Under the pieces are notes generated by a model. The model worked only from the letters and a program-made list of their open reading frames with translations, did not search any database and was not told where the DNA came from. Positions 27,684-36,099 of a stretch of DNA of 64,000 bases are shown here, one piece after another. Each line of letters starts with the position of its first letter. Within the stretch, counting starts at the first letter, position 1. Made by a program: the position numbers and the translations under genes. Source of the DNA: an uncultured Chlorobiaceae bacterium (GTDB lineage: Bacteria; Bacteroidota; Chlorobiia; Chlorobiales; Chlorobiaceae); the NCBI GenBank assembly GCA_903839405.1, contig CAIMCD010000034.1, positions 1-64,000 of the forward strand, read 5' to 3'.

Positions 27684-30173
27684 ATGAAAAAAACGAGAAA
27701 ACTGATCACATTAGTCCTTATTGCGCTTGCGCTTGATGCGGCAGGAAAACAGGTTGAAGCAAAAGCACGGATACCAAAACAACCACTGAAAACACTACAG
27801 CCAAAACCCGGTGCTGCAAAGAGTAATACCTATACCGTTACCTCAATCTCCTTCAGTGGCCTTTCGTCACTCAATGAACAGGAGCTGATAGCAAGTCTTC
27901 CGCTCAAAATCTCTGACCAGATTGCCATCCCCGGGCCGGAGCTCTCCGCCACCATGCAATACCTCTGGAAACTGCAGTTGTTCAGCGATATCTCCGTCGA
28001 AAAAACCGAGCTGGCAGAAAAAAATCTCGCCCTGAAATTCACGGTCCGCGAACTTCCCGTGCTGGACCAGATCACCTTTGCGGGCAATAAGAACTTTGAT
28101 GTTGATGAGCTGCAACGCACCAGCGGACTGAACACCGGTAAAAAAATCAGCCAGCAGGAGCTGCTGAGTGGTGTCAATAAACTTGAAAAATTTTATGCCA
28201 CAAGAGGTTACCTGACAGCAGGAGCAGAGTTCAAGCTGGAAGAGAGCGGCAAAAATCATGTCCGTACGCTCATCACCATTACCGAAGGCACAAAAGTATC
28301 GATTGAAAAAATAACCTTTCACGGAAACAATGCCTTCAGCCAGAGCAAGCTGAGAGGAGTTTTCAAGGAAACCTCACAGAACTCCTGGTGGCGTAAAATT
28401 TTCGGCACGCCAAAACTTGATGCCGATAAATTCAACGAGGATAAAAACCTGCTGGTTGAGTTCTACCGCAACAATGGCTACCGGGATGCCAGGGTGTTAC
28501 GCGACAGCATAACCTATACGGATGACAAAAAAGGGCTCTTTCTGGACATCTATCTTGAAGAAGGACCAAAATATACCATCCGTCATATCACCTGGAGCGG
28601 CAATACCAAGGAGTTTGCCACAACCGATATGCTCAATAACACCTTCAAAATCAAAAGTGGCGACACCTACAATGCTAAACTGATTCAGGAGCGCCTGAAC
28701 TTCTCGCAGGAGAACACCGACGTCAGCTCGCTCTATCTGGATCGCGGCTACCTCTCCCTGAAGGCAAAACTTGATGAACAGGTTATTAAACCCGATCAGG
28801 TCGATCTGGCGATCTCACTGCAGGAAGGCGAGCCGTTCCAGTTGAATACGATCAATATCAAAGGCAATACCAAAACCAAAGATCATGTGATCCGCCGTGA
28901 GCTCTATACGATTCCTGGCGACATGTTCAGCCGCAAAAACGTCGTACGAAGCATCAGGGAGTTGAGCATGCTCAACTACTTCGATCCGGAGCAACTGACA
29001 CCCGATATTCAGCCAAACCCTGAAAACAACACGGTTGACCTGACCTATAACGTTAACGAAAAGCAGACCGACACCTTCAACGCTTCGGTTGGTTACAGTG
29101 GCAGCGGTTTTACCGGTGCGCTCGGTGTCACCTTCAACAACTTCTCGCTTAAGGATATTTTCAATGCCAAAGCCTATGACCCCCTGCCGCATGGTGATGG
29201 CCAGAAACTCGGCTTCCAGTGGCAGTTCGGCAGCAGCAATTACAACACGCTCAGCGTTAACTTTACTGAACCATGGGCCTTTGGCACCCCGACGGCTGTA
29301 GGGTTTTCAGCCTTTAAAACCCATAGTGCCTATGACTATACCAATGACAATATTGATAACCCGACCATCATCGACCAGTACGGCACAACCCTTTCCATCG
29401 GAAGGCGACTGACCTGGCCGGATGACTTCACCTCGATCAACTGGAGGCTGAAATATCTGAACAGCAAGGGCGGATTTTTGAGTTTTATCCAGGCACCAAA
29501 CGCCCCAACCCGGGCCGATGAGTATTCAATAACGCAAACCATCACCCGTAACAGCATCGACAGTCCGCTCTATCCGAGAAGAGGAAGCAAGAACTGGATC
29601 TCGGCCGAGCTGGCCGGAGGACCGCTGCCCGGTTCGGTGAATTTCTACAAGTTCATCGGTAATTCAAGCTGGTTCCTGCCAATCACCAGGAACCTCGTCT
29701 GGAACCTCTCAACCCAGCATGGCTATATGGCAACCTTGAACCACAGTGATTACATTCCCTACACCGAGTACTTTTTCATGGGTGGCAGCGGCATGTCTAC
29801 ACTGCCGACCGTCCCCTTGAGAGGGTATGACGACCGGAGCCTCGGCTCCATGCTTGAAGACGGCTCAAATCTCTATGCCGGTAAAATTTATTCAAAGTTC
29901 ACCTCGGAGCTGCGCTACCCGCTGACGCTTTCACCTTCAGCAAGCGTTTACGCCCTGACATTCTTCGAAGCCGGAAATTTGTGGAACAAGCCTGAGGCGG
30001 TAAATTATGGGGATCTGAAAAAAGCAGCCGGTGTCGGGCTGCGCATCTATCTGCCTATTCTTGGCCAAATTGGACTCGACTATGGCTACGGGTTCAATGC
30101 GGTCGACAGCATTCCGGGTAAAAAGAAACAAGGATGGAGTTTCATGTTCAGCTTTGGCTCAGCAACCGAATAA
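27684..30173 (+). CDS. bamA: Outer membrane protein assembly factor BamA
   Basis: The 829-residue protein has a signal peptide (MKKTRKLITLVLIALALDA), about five POTRA domains (residues 50-420, with repeated GN motifs such as FAGNKNFDVDEL, FHGNNAFSQ and IKGNTKTKDHV), and a C-terminal 16-strand barrel. The loop 6 motif appears as PLRGYDDRSLG. BamA inserts beta-barrel proteins into the outer membrane. The start ATG 27684 gives a proper signal peptide; the open frame extends further upstream into uppS. A terminator follows at 30,204. Confidence 0.95.
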   Translation: MKKTRKLITLVLIALALDAAGKQVEAKARIPKQPLKTLQPKPGAAKSNTYTVTSISFSGLSSLNEQELIASLPLKISDQIAIPGPELSATMQYLWKLQLFSDISVEKTELAEKNLALKFTVRELPVLDQITFAGNKNFDVDELQRTSGLNTGKKISQQELLSGVNKLEKFYATRGYLTAGAEFKLEESGKNHVRTLITITEGTKVSIEKITFHGNNAFSQSKLRGVFKETSQNSWWRKIFGTPKLDADKFNEDKNLLVEFYRNNGYRDARVLRDSITYTDDKKGLFLDIYLEEGPKYTIRHITWSGNTKEFATTDMLNNTFKIKSGDTYNAKLIQERLNFSQENTDVSSLYLDRGYLSLKAKLDEQVIKPDQVDLAISLQEGEPFQLNTINIKGNTKTKDHVIRRELYTIPGDMFSRKNVVRSIRELSMLNYFDPEQLTPDIQPNPENNTVDLTYNVNEKQTDTFNASVGYSGSGFTGALGVTFNNFSLKDIFNAKAYDPLPHGDGQKLGFQWQFGSSNYNTLSVNFTEPWAFGTPTAVGFSAFKTHSAYDYTNDNIDNPTIIDQYGTTLSIGRRLTWPDDFTSINWRLKYLNSKGGFLSFIQAPNAPTRADEYSITQTITRNSIDSPLYPRRGSKNWISAELAGGPLPGSVNFYKFIGNSSWFLPITRNLVWNLSTQHGYMATLNHSDYIPYTEYFFMGGSGMSTLPTVPLRGYDDRSLGSMLEDGSNLYAGKIYSKFTSELRYPLTLSPSASVYALTFFEAGNLWNKPEAVNYGDLKKAAGVGLRIYLPILGQIGLDYGYGFNAVDSIPGKKKQGWSFMFSFGSATE

Positions 30174-30203
30174 ACCCCGGTAACGGAAAACAAGCCCTTC
30201 AGA

Positions 30204-30236
30204 GACCCGCCTTTGCTCAGGCGGGTCTTTTCGTTT
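30204..30236 (+). terminator. Intrinsic terminator after bamA
   Basis: A 9-bp perfect stem, GACCCGCCT (30204-30212) with AGGCGGGTC (30219-30227), has a 6-base loop and is followed by TTTTCGTTT. Confidence 0.9.
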
Positions 30237-30473
30237 AATAGACCGCAGTACCAAAAAACTATCCGCTGAAGTTCCCTTGCAGTAAAGCCCATCAAACTCC
30301 CCAAAAACAAAAAAAACTCAATCCTCCACCATAACAGCATACTTTTATTCTTCCCGAGAGATATTCTGAAAGAATTTGTTGCATTAATAAAGTAAAATAA
30401 GTACTTTTACATTATATGACGTATGTAGTATTCCATCTATGTATTGAATCGAACAAAAACCAAGGAGGACAAC

Positions 30474-31187
30474 ATGAAAAAAATACTCTCTCTTCTGGCT
30501 GCAGGTCTGATTGCTGCTTTCTCGTCAGCACCGGCTTCAGCCGCAGAACATTACGCCAGTGGTTTCGGCGGTATTTCCTGGATGAGGAACCTTGATTTAA
30601 ATAGCTCCTATCACTATGGAGCACCTCTACCGCTTGGTTCTGTTACTTCCCAGAATGTTGATTTGGGCTCAGGCGTCAATCTGCTTGGAGCTGTCGGTTG
30701 CGATTATGGCGACTACCGTCTGGAAGCGGAGGTCGGTTACCAGCGCAACAATGTCAAATCAGGGATTGACTATAATAATGGGGTCGTAATTAACTATGCT
30801 GGACAGGGTGTCAACTACAGTATGAGGGGCAATGTCTCTGCGCTCTCCCTCTTGGGCAACGGTTACTACGATTTTGACCTCGGCAGCAAGGTTGAGTTCT
30901 ATCTAACAGCTGGCGGCGGTGTTGCTCAGGTTTCATTGCATGATGTCGATGCGGTCTATGCGCTTGGTGTTGTGCCGCTTACTGCAAACCCAAATCCAGG
31001 AAACAACGATCATTCTACCACCCTTGCCTACCAGTTGGGTGGAGGTTTTGCTGTACCTGTTGCCAACACCGTCAAACTTGATCTCCGCTATCGTTACTTT
31101 GCAACAACGGACTTCTCCGTTGCCGGAGGATTCAATGGCAATATTGCAAGTCACAGCGTTCTGCTTGGCCTGAGAGTCAACTTCTAG
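30474..31187 (+). CDS. Outer-membrane beta-barrel protein, function unknown
   Basis: The 237-residue protein from ATG 30474 has a perfect AAGGAGG seven bases upstream. It has a signal peptide ending in APASAAEH and alternating hydrophobic strands typical of an eight-strand OmpA/OmpW-like barrel. The final strand SHSVLLGLRVNF ends in Phe, the usual BamA recognition signal. The strong ribosome binding site and dedicated terminator suggest high expression. A weak promoter pair, TTTACA (30406) and TATTCC (30429), lies upstream. It is not a recognised named porin. Confidence 0.8.
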   Translation: MKKILSLLAAGLIAAFSSAPASAAEHYASGFGGISWMRNLDLNSSYHYGAPLPLGSVTSQNVDLGSGVNLLGAVGCDYGDYRLEAEVGYQRNNVKSGIDYNNGVVINYAGQGVNYSMRGNVSALSLLGNGYYDFDLGSKVEFYLTAGGGVAQVSLHDVDAVYALGVVPLTANPNPGNNDHSTTLAYQLGGGFAVPVANTVKLDLRYRYFATTDFSVAGGFNGNIASHSVLLGLRVNF

Positions 31188-31204
31188 GCAACGTTCACAT
31201 CAAC

Positions 31205-31240
31205 AAAAAAAGAGGCCTGCAATGCGGGCCTCTTTTTTTT
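31205..31240 (+). terminator. Intrinsic terminator after the beta-barrel gene
   Basis: AGAGGCCTGC (31211-31220) pairs with GCGGGCCTCT (31224-31233) with one G-T pair. A run of Ts follows, and a run of As precedes it, so it can also serve the convergent BFN-UVR gene. Confidence 0.88.
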
Positions 31241-31262
31241 AGAGATGCACATCGCTCTCTCT

Positions 31263-31856
31263 TCATGAACTGCTTTTCAGACGGGATATTTCATCCCGAA
31301 GCCGGGCAGCCTCTTCATAGTTTTCATTGGTGATCGCCTCATTGAGGGCTGTGTGCAGCTCGTCAAGCCGTGCATCCGGATTGAGTGAACCGACGTAACG
31401 CTCTTCGGGCTGTTCTGCAACCAGATCATCTTCACCCTCCTCCTTCTGCTCCTCCTTGATACCAGCCTCATTCATAATCTCTTCGGTAACAAACAAGGGG
31501 GCATTAAAACGCACGGCAATGGCTATGGCATCACTTGGACGCGCATCAATTTCATGCACCTCACCATTAACCTCACAGATCACTTTAGCATAAAAGGTCT
31601 CATTATGCAGTTCATCAATAATGATTTCATTGACATGCAGATGAAACGCATCAGCAATATTCTTGAACAGGTCGTGGGTAAAGGGGCGTGGCGGTTTGAT
31701 ATTTTCAAGTTTCAGGGCAATGGCCTGCGCTTCAAAACCACCGATAATAATGGGAAGCTTGCGCTTTCCCTCTACTTCATAAAGAATAAGAGCATAAGCT
31801 CCGTTGGTATGGGGGCTGGTTGAAAGCCCGAGAATGTCAACCTGAAGTTTACGCAT
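31263..31856 (-). CDS. Bifunctional nuclease (BFN/DUF151) domain protein with a C-terminal UVR motif
   Basis: The 197-residue protein has a BFN/DUF151 domain (residues 1-130, with LPIIIGGFEAQAIA and DARPSDAIAIAVR), an acidic linker (KEEGEDD), and a UVR motif at the C-terminus (NENYEEAARLRDEISRLK). UVR motifs mediate contacts in UvrB, UvrC and ClpC. BFN proteins have nuclease activity in plants. The bacterial role is unclear. This fusion is known from the Bacteroidetes/Chlorobi group. Confidence 0.85.
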   Translation of the reverse strand: MRKLQVDILGLSTSPHTNGAYALILYEVEGKRKLPIIIGGFEAQAIALKLENIKPPRPFTHDLFKNIADAFHLHVNEIIIDELHNETFYAKVICEVNGEVHEIDARPSDAIAIAVRFNAPLFVTEEIMNEAGIKEEQKEEGEDDLVAEQPEERYVGSLNPDARLDELHTALNEAITNENYEEAARLRDEISRLKSSS

Positions 31857-31932
31857 TGGCTGAAAAAAATTAACGTTACACCACGGGGCTTAACTGCACA
31901 TCCCTTGGCTCTTAACACTAAAGTACAGTTAA

Positions 31933-32913
31933 TCATTTCGTCTTCAAAAATTCCTTTACCGCGTCAATCAACTTTGGCACTACCGTATATACATCACCAA
32001 CAAGAGCATAATCGGCAATATCGAAAATCGGCGCATGAGGATCACAGTTGATGGCAACAACCGTACCGGCTGAACCGATACCCGCAAGATGCTGCAGAGC
32101 CCCCGATATGGCGCAGGCAATATAAAGCCGCGGTGCAACTCTTTTGCCGGTCTGGCCGATCTGTTCCGGATGGGCTCGCCATCCGGCATCAACCACAGGA
32201 CGACTCGCCCCGACAGCACCACCAAGCAGCAAGGCAAGCTCTTCAAGGAGTCCGAACCCGGCCGCACTGCCCATCCCGCGCCCTCCGGCAACAATGATGT
32301 CGGCCTCGGCAACATCGATGCTCTCATGATGCATCACCATCCGACGCACGACCGGTTGCAGCTCATCCGCAGCACCACAGGAAAAATCAAGAGGATGAAA
32401 AACAATGCTACCTGTAGAAACGGAGCCGGAAAGCTCTGTGCTTGCAATCAGGATATAGATCCTTATCGGACGCTGGGGTACTAACAAAGCCATGGCCGAT
32501 CCCGAATAAACCGGGCGAAAACACCCGCCATCACCCTCCGCACTGAAAAGAGAGCATCCGCTCAAGAGTGAGGCCTGCAGTCGCACCGAAACTCTTGGTG
32601 CCAGCTCCCGGCTGAGCATGGTATCGGCAAAAAAGAGTGCACTATACTCACCGGTTTTCATGGTATCAACAACCAGCCGCGTAGAGCAGTGCGCATTATA
32701 GCCGCTGAGGCTCTCTGCACCGGCATGATACACAACACCATCTCCCATCAACCGTCCATCAAGCTGCGTCAAATCCGCTGGCCCCAGGATGATACCACTC
32801 ACCTCCACTCCACCCGACAGCCGAGCATACTCCTGAACCCGGTTCCAGATCTTGAGAGAGCTTTTTTTGACAACCCCCTCCCGCTGTTCGAGAAATACCA
32901 GAAATTTAGGCAT
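31933..32913 (-). CDS. etfA: Electron transfer flavoprotein alpha subunit
   Basis: The 326-residue FAD-binding subunit has the diagnostic C-terminal stretch GGRGMGSAAGFGLLEELA, then RPVVDAGW, QIGQTGKRVAPRLYIACAISGA and INCDPHAPIFDIADYALVGD. The start ATG 32913 (MPKFLVFLEQREG) is typical; the frame runs upstream into etfB without a better start. It begins 7 bp after etfB. Its electrons should go to the ETF-QO at 13,898-15,538. Confidence 0.94.
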   Translation of the reverse strand: MPKFLVFLEQREGVVKKSSLKIWNRVQEYARLSGGVEVSGIILGPADLTQLDGRLMGDGVVYHAGAESLSGYNAHCSTRLVVDTMKTGEYSALFFADTMLSRELAPRVSVRLQASLLSGCSLFSAEGDGGCFRPVYSGSAMALLVPQRPIRIYILIASTELSGSVSTGSIVFHPLDFSCGAADELQPVVRRMVMHHESIDVAEADIIVAGGRGMGSAAGFGLLEELALLLGGAVGASRPVVDAGWRAHPEQIGQTGKRVAPRLYIACAISGALQHLAGIGSAGTVVAINCDPHAPIFDIADYALVGDVYTVVPKLIDAVKEFLKTK

Positions 32914-32920
32914 CACGCTC

Positions 32921-33712
32921 TTACGCTTTGTTCTTGTTGTCAACCCGGTCAGAAAAAATCCCTTCAGAGGAGAGAAGTCGGAGCAACTCTTTTTCATCCG
33001 ACACAAACCGGCATTTTTTCTTCCGCTCAAGGGGCTGAGTATCGCTCATCAATACATAAGGAGAGGAGGTAGCGGTGCTCTGAAACGATTCAATGGTTTT
33101 TTTTCGGGCCTCCATGACCGCCTTGATTGAGGTTTTACGCGGCACATTCAACCCTTTTTCAGCCGTAAGCACTACCGGAGAGCGGAGCTCCAGATATTCA
33201 ATACCGCACTCAATCTCCCTCTGCAGCTCTAGCCCCTCTTCGGAAACCCTCAAAGCCGTCACGGCAGTAACCGCTTCAATACCAAGCAACTCTGCAAGCA
33301 TCAGCGCTACCTGCCCGCTTTGAAAATCCGCCGAGTGTTTGCCGCAAAAAACAAGATCGGGTAACACTTCCGGATAAAAGGCCGCAATCGCCTCGGAAAG
33401 CCTCAAGGCTATCAGAAAAGGATCAGAGGGCTCACTGCCGCTCACCGCAACTGCCCGGTCTGCACCCAGAGCAAGGGCTTTCTGCAACAGCTCTTTTGCC
33501 AAGAGAGGAGCAACGTTGAACACCATCACCCGGCTTCCCTCAAAACGCTCCTTGATGCGCACCGCCTCCTCAAGGGCATATTCGTCATAGGGATTGATAA
33601 CCTCATGAACTCTCGAAAAATCGATTGCTCCATCAACAAATCCAATAACTGAAGCCGTATCCGGCACTTGGCAGAGACAGACGGCAATATGCAATTGAGT
33701 CGCAGTATTCAT
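32921..33712 (-). CDS. etfB: Electron transfer flavoprotein beta subunit
   Basis: This is a 263-residue subunit from ATG 33712 (MNTATQLHIAVCLCQVPDT), the usual start for the family. Family features include INPYDEYALEEAVRIKE, ALALGADRAVAV and PDLVFCGKHSADFQSGQVA. Upstream in-frame start codons up to 33850 would add unconserved residues and run into the tRNA terminator. etfB precedes etfA in a two-gene operon. Confidence 0.93.
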   Translation of the reverse strand: MNTATQLHIAVCLCQVPDTASVIGFVDGAIDFSRVHEVINPYDEYALEEAVRIKERFEGSRVMVFNVAPLLAKELLQKALALGADRAVAVSGSEPSDPFLIALRLSEAIAAFYPEVLPDLVFCGKHSADFQSGQVALMLAELLGIEAVTAVTALRVSEEGLELQREIECGIEYLELRSPVVLTAEKGLNVPRKTSIKAVMEARKKTIESFQSTATSSPYVLMSDTQPLERKKKCRFVSDEKELLRLLSSEGIFSDRVDNKNKA

Positions 33713-33850
33713 CCAGAGAAGTTGATCAACGGTTGCACCGTTCTTTAAAAAAAACGGTTCGGGCATGGCAAAACCAAAACAAGAGCAAAGGGAAAAAGAC
33801 CGTTCCTGATTGCGTGAGCTTGCAATCGCAATATAATTCAGAGTGTACAT

Positions 33851-33877
33851 AAAAAAAGCCGCTTGAAAAGCGGCTTT
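33851..33877 (-). terminator. Intrinsic terminator of the tRNA cluster
   Basis: On the minus strand a perfect 10-bp stem (left arm AAAGCCGCTT, loop TTC) is followed by a T-run. It lies 11 bp after tRNA-Leu and upstream of etfB, so it separates the tRNA transcript from etfBA. Confidence 0.92.
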
Positions 33878-33887
33878 AATCGACCAG

Positions 33888-33969
33888 TGCCCGAGAGGAG
33901 ATTCGAACTCCTACACCTTTCGGCGCTACCCCCTCAAGATAGTGTGTCTACCAATTTCACCACTCGGGC
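33888..33969 (-). tRNA. tRNA-Leu (anticodon GAG)
   Basis: The 82-nt type II tRNA has acceptor stem GCCCGAG with CTCGGGC and discriminator A. The anticodon stem is CTATC with GGTAG, and the loop TTGAGGG gives anticodon GAG (reads CUC/CUU). A long variable arm with a GAAA loop and a T-loop TTCGAAT are present. CCA is not encoded. Confidence 0.95.
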
Positions 33970-33996
33970 TTGTCAACATCCAATAAAAAAATCCAG

Positions 33997-34069
33997 TGAG
34001 AATAGAAGGACTCGAACCTTCGACCCTCTGCTTAAAAGGCAGATGCTCTACCGACTGAGCTATATTCTC
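33997..34069 (-). tRNA. tRNA-Lys (anticodon TTT)
   Basis: The 73-nt tRNA has acceptor GAGAATA with TATTCTC and discriminator A, anticodon stem TCTGC with GCAGA, loop CTTTTAA (anticodon TTT) and T-arm GAAGG-TTCGAGT-CCTTC. CCA is not encoded. It lies 27 bp upstream of tRNA-Leu and downstream of the COX24-like gene. Confidence 0.96.
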
Positions 34070-34101
34070 AACCAATAACCAAGGTACAATTGTACCGGAA
34101 C

Positions 34102-34209
34102 TTACTTGTTCTGGTATCTCAAGCGCTTCTTATGCCGATTCTTACGGCGCATTTTTTTGCGCTTGTGTACCGCCATTTTATGACGTTTTCTCTTTTTTCC
34201 GCAGGGCAT
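34102..34209 (-). CDS. COX24/bS38-like very small basic protein (AURKAIP1 domain type)
   Basis: This 35-residue, extremely basic protein has a start reading MPCGKKRKRHKMAVHKRKK and an end reading RLRYQNK. The pattern GKKRKRHK-x-A-x-HKRKK-x-RRKNRHKK is that of the AURKAIP1/COX24 domain proteins of Bacteroidetes and Chlorobi, related to mitochondrial mS38, a small-subunit ribosomal protein. AAGAGGAAAG precedes the ATG at a suitable distance. It is followed by tRNA-Lys and tRNA-Leu and a terminator, so all three are probably one transcript. Confidence 0.85.
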   Translation of the reverse strand: MPCGKKRKRHKMAVHKRKKMRRKNRHKKRLRYQNK

Positions 34210-34245
34210 ATAGTAAGTGTCTTTCCTCTTGTTTTAAAGGCAGAT

Positions 34246-34273
34246 AATATAGGAACATTTTAATCAACTGCAA
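34246..34273 (-). promoter_or_regulatory. Candidate promoter of the COX24-tRNA cluster
   Basis: On the minus strand TTGCAG (34268-34273) and TATATT (34246-34251) are 16 bases apart, a sigma-70-like arrangement 37 bp upstream of the small gene. Confidence 0.35.
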
Positions 34274-34482
34274 ACTCTAATTCATCTTTTTAAGAGAACA
34301 ACCCCTCTCGGTCAACCGTTTCAGCAGAAGGAAAAAAACCGCTCTCTCTCCGGAAACTTCCCTGCCTGACAACCAGCAACTCCCTGTAAAGCTTCCTCTA
34401 AAGGCTGCAGCCGAATCTTCTCGCGCTTCAGCAGCGCACACACTCTCTGCATGACCAACTGATTTCCCTGAGAAGGGGTTAC

Positions 34483-35772
34483 TCAGGCATTCATATATTT
34501 AAAGAACTCCTTGTTATCCTTGGTATCAGCCATCTTCTCGCGCATGAACTCCATGCACTCAATCGGATTCTTGTCAGCAAGATATTTTCTCAGCAGCCAG
34601 GTTCTGGAGAGCTCTTCCTGGGTAAAGAGCAGCTCCTCCTTACGGGTACCGGAACGGAGAATATCAATGGAGGGGAAGATGCGGCGCTCGGAGAGGCGGC
34701 GATCAAGCAGCAGCTCCATATTACCTGTACCTTTAAACTCCTCAAAAATAACATCATCCATACGAGAGCCGGTATCGACAAGGGCAGTGGCAATAATCGT
34801 CAGACTACCACCCTCCTCAATATTGCGGGCCGCACCAAAAAACCGTTTCGGCTTGGTCAGTGCATTGGCATCAATACCACCCGAAAGAATTTTGCCGGAA
34901 TGGGGAATGATGGTGTTATGAGCCCTGGCAAGCCGGGTAATGGAGTCGAGCAGAATCACCACATCACGACCAACCTCAACCAGCCGTTTTGCCTTTTCAA
35001 GCACCATGTCGGCCACAAGCACGTGACGCTCCGGATCCTCGTCAAACGTTGAGCTGACCACCTCTGCCGGTACACTCCGGGCCATGTCGGTCACCTCTTC
35101 AGGACGCTCATCAATCAGCAGAACAATAAGGTAGACTTCCGGATGGTTTTTAATGATCGCATTGGCAATCATCTGCAGAAGCATGGTTTTACCGGTTTTC
35201 GGCTGCGCCACAATAAGACCTCTCTGCCCTTTGCCGATCGGGGTAAAAATATCCATAATGCGACCGCACGCTTCAGACTGCTTGGTTTCAAGTTTGAGGC
35301 GTTCACGGGGAAAAAGAGGAGTGAGGTTTTCAAAGTAGGGGCGTTCGCGGGTAATTTCCGGATCATTACCGTCAATGGTATTGATTTTCAGCAGAGCAAA
35401 AAAGCGCTCACCCTCCTTGGGCGCTCGGACCTGACCCGATACCGTATCACCGGTTCGCATGTTGAAGCGCTTGATCTGTGAGGGGGAAACATAAATATCG
35501 TCGGGAGAGGAGAGGTAGTTGTAATTGGCTGATCGTAAAAAACCGTAACCTTCCGGAATGACCTGCAAAACCCCGGTGTTGACCATCACATTGCCACTTT
35601 CAGAATCGGTGTTCTTCTGCGACTGAGCTTCGATAATCTTGAAAATCAGCTCTTCCTTTCGTAATCCTGCAGCCGTCACCCCAATCTCTTTGGCTAAAGC
35701 ATGCAACTCATAAACCTTCATTTTCTGGAGCATATTGATGTCCAGACCCTTGGAAACCGAATTATTCGACAT
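34483..35772 (-). CDS. rho: Transcription termination factor Rho
   Basis: The 429-residue protein from ATG 35772 is the hexameric RNA helicase that ends transcription. Regions are an N-terminal Rho helix domain ([14 protein letters not shown]), a cold-shock-like RNA-binding domain ([23 protein letters not shown]), a Walker A QPKTGKT at about residues 190-196, Walker [14 protein letters not shown], and Q/R loops in [29 protein letters not shown] at 35787 would add five residues. There is no strong ribosome binding site. An extended insertion domain, as in some Bacteroidetes, is absent. Confidence 0.97.
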   Translation of the reverse strand: MSNNSVSKGLDINMLQKMKVYELHALAKEIGVTAAGLRKEELIFKIIEAQSQKNTDSESGNVMVNTGVLQVIPEGYGFLRSANYNYLSSPDDIYVSPSQIKRFNMRTGDTVSGQVRAPKEGERFFALLKINTIDGNDPEITRERPYFENLTPLFPRERLKLETKQSEACGRIMDIFTPIGKGQRGLIVAQPKTGKTMLLQMIANAIIKNHPEVYLIVLLIDERPEEVTDMARSVPAEVVSSTFDEDPERHVLVADMVLEKAKRLVEVGRDVVILLDSITRLARAHNTIIPHSGKILSGGIDANALTKPKRFFGAARNIEEGGSLTIIATALVDTGSRMDDVIFEEFKGTGNMELLLDRRLSERRIFPSIDILRSGTRKEELLFTQEELSRTWLLRKYLADKNPIECMEFMREKMADTKDNKEFFKYMNA

Positions 35773-36099
35773 TGTATTGGTATTCAACGCTTGTTATTTT
35801 AAAAAAGCAACATAATAGTTCTGCAAAAAGCATACGCTTGCCCGTCGCAACGAATCCAATCATCATTGCCGGATACCGTAAATCATTGACGGGTATTATC
35901 GTTAATGCTTTGCCATGTAACATGAAAGCAGGAAAAAGAAGATGACAGGGGAAGACTCTCTATAATTGAAAAAGGGATAAGTACACAAAAGGAATTATGG
36001 AATGGGATACTCTCGATTCAATAAAGGGAGAATTCTCGGTAGTTTGAATTAAATATAAAATTTTTTCCATTAATAAAGAGTCCTTGGTCAATGCTTTAT
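35773..36099. other. Gene-free region upstream of rho
   Basis: The 327 bp between rho and the folC stop are AT-rich. I see no coding region, strong hairpin or repeat. The rho promoter and leader must lie here; Rho genes often have a regulatory leader, but no clear structure was found by eye. Confidence 0.6.

Noticed and set aside
33713..33850. 46-residue N-terminal extension of etfB
   Set aside because: It has no conserved sequence, and the frame begins in the tRNA terminator; ATG 33712 gives the standard EtfB start.
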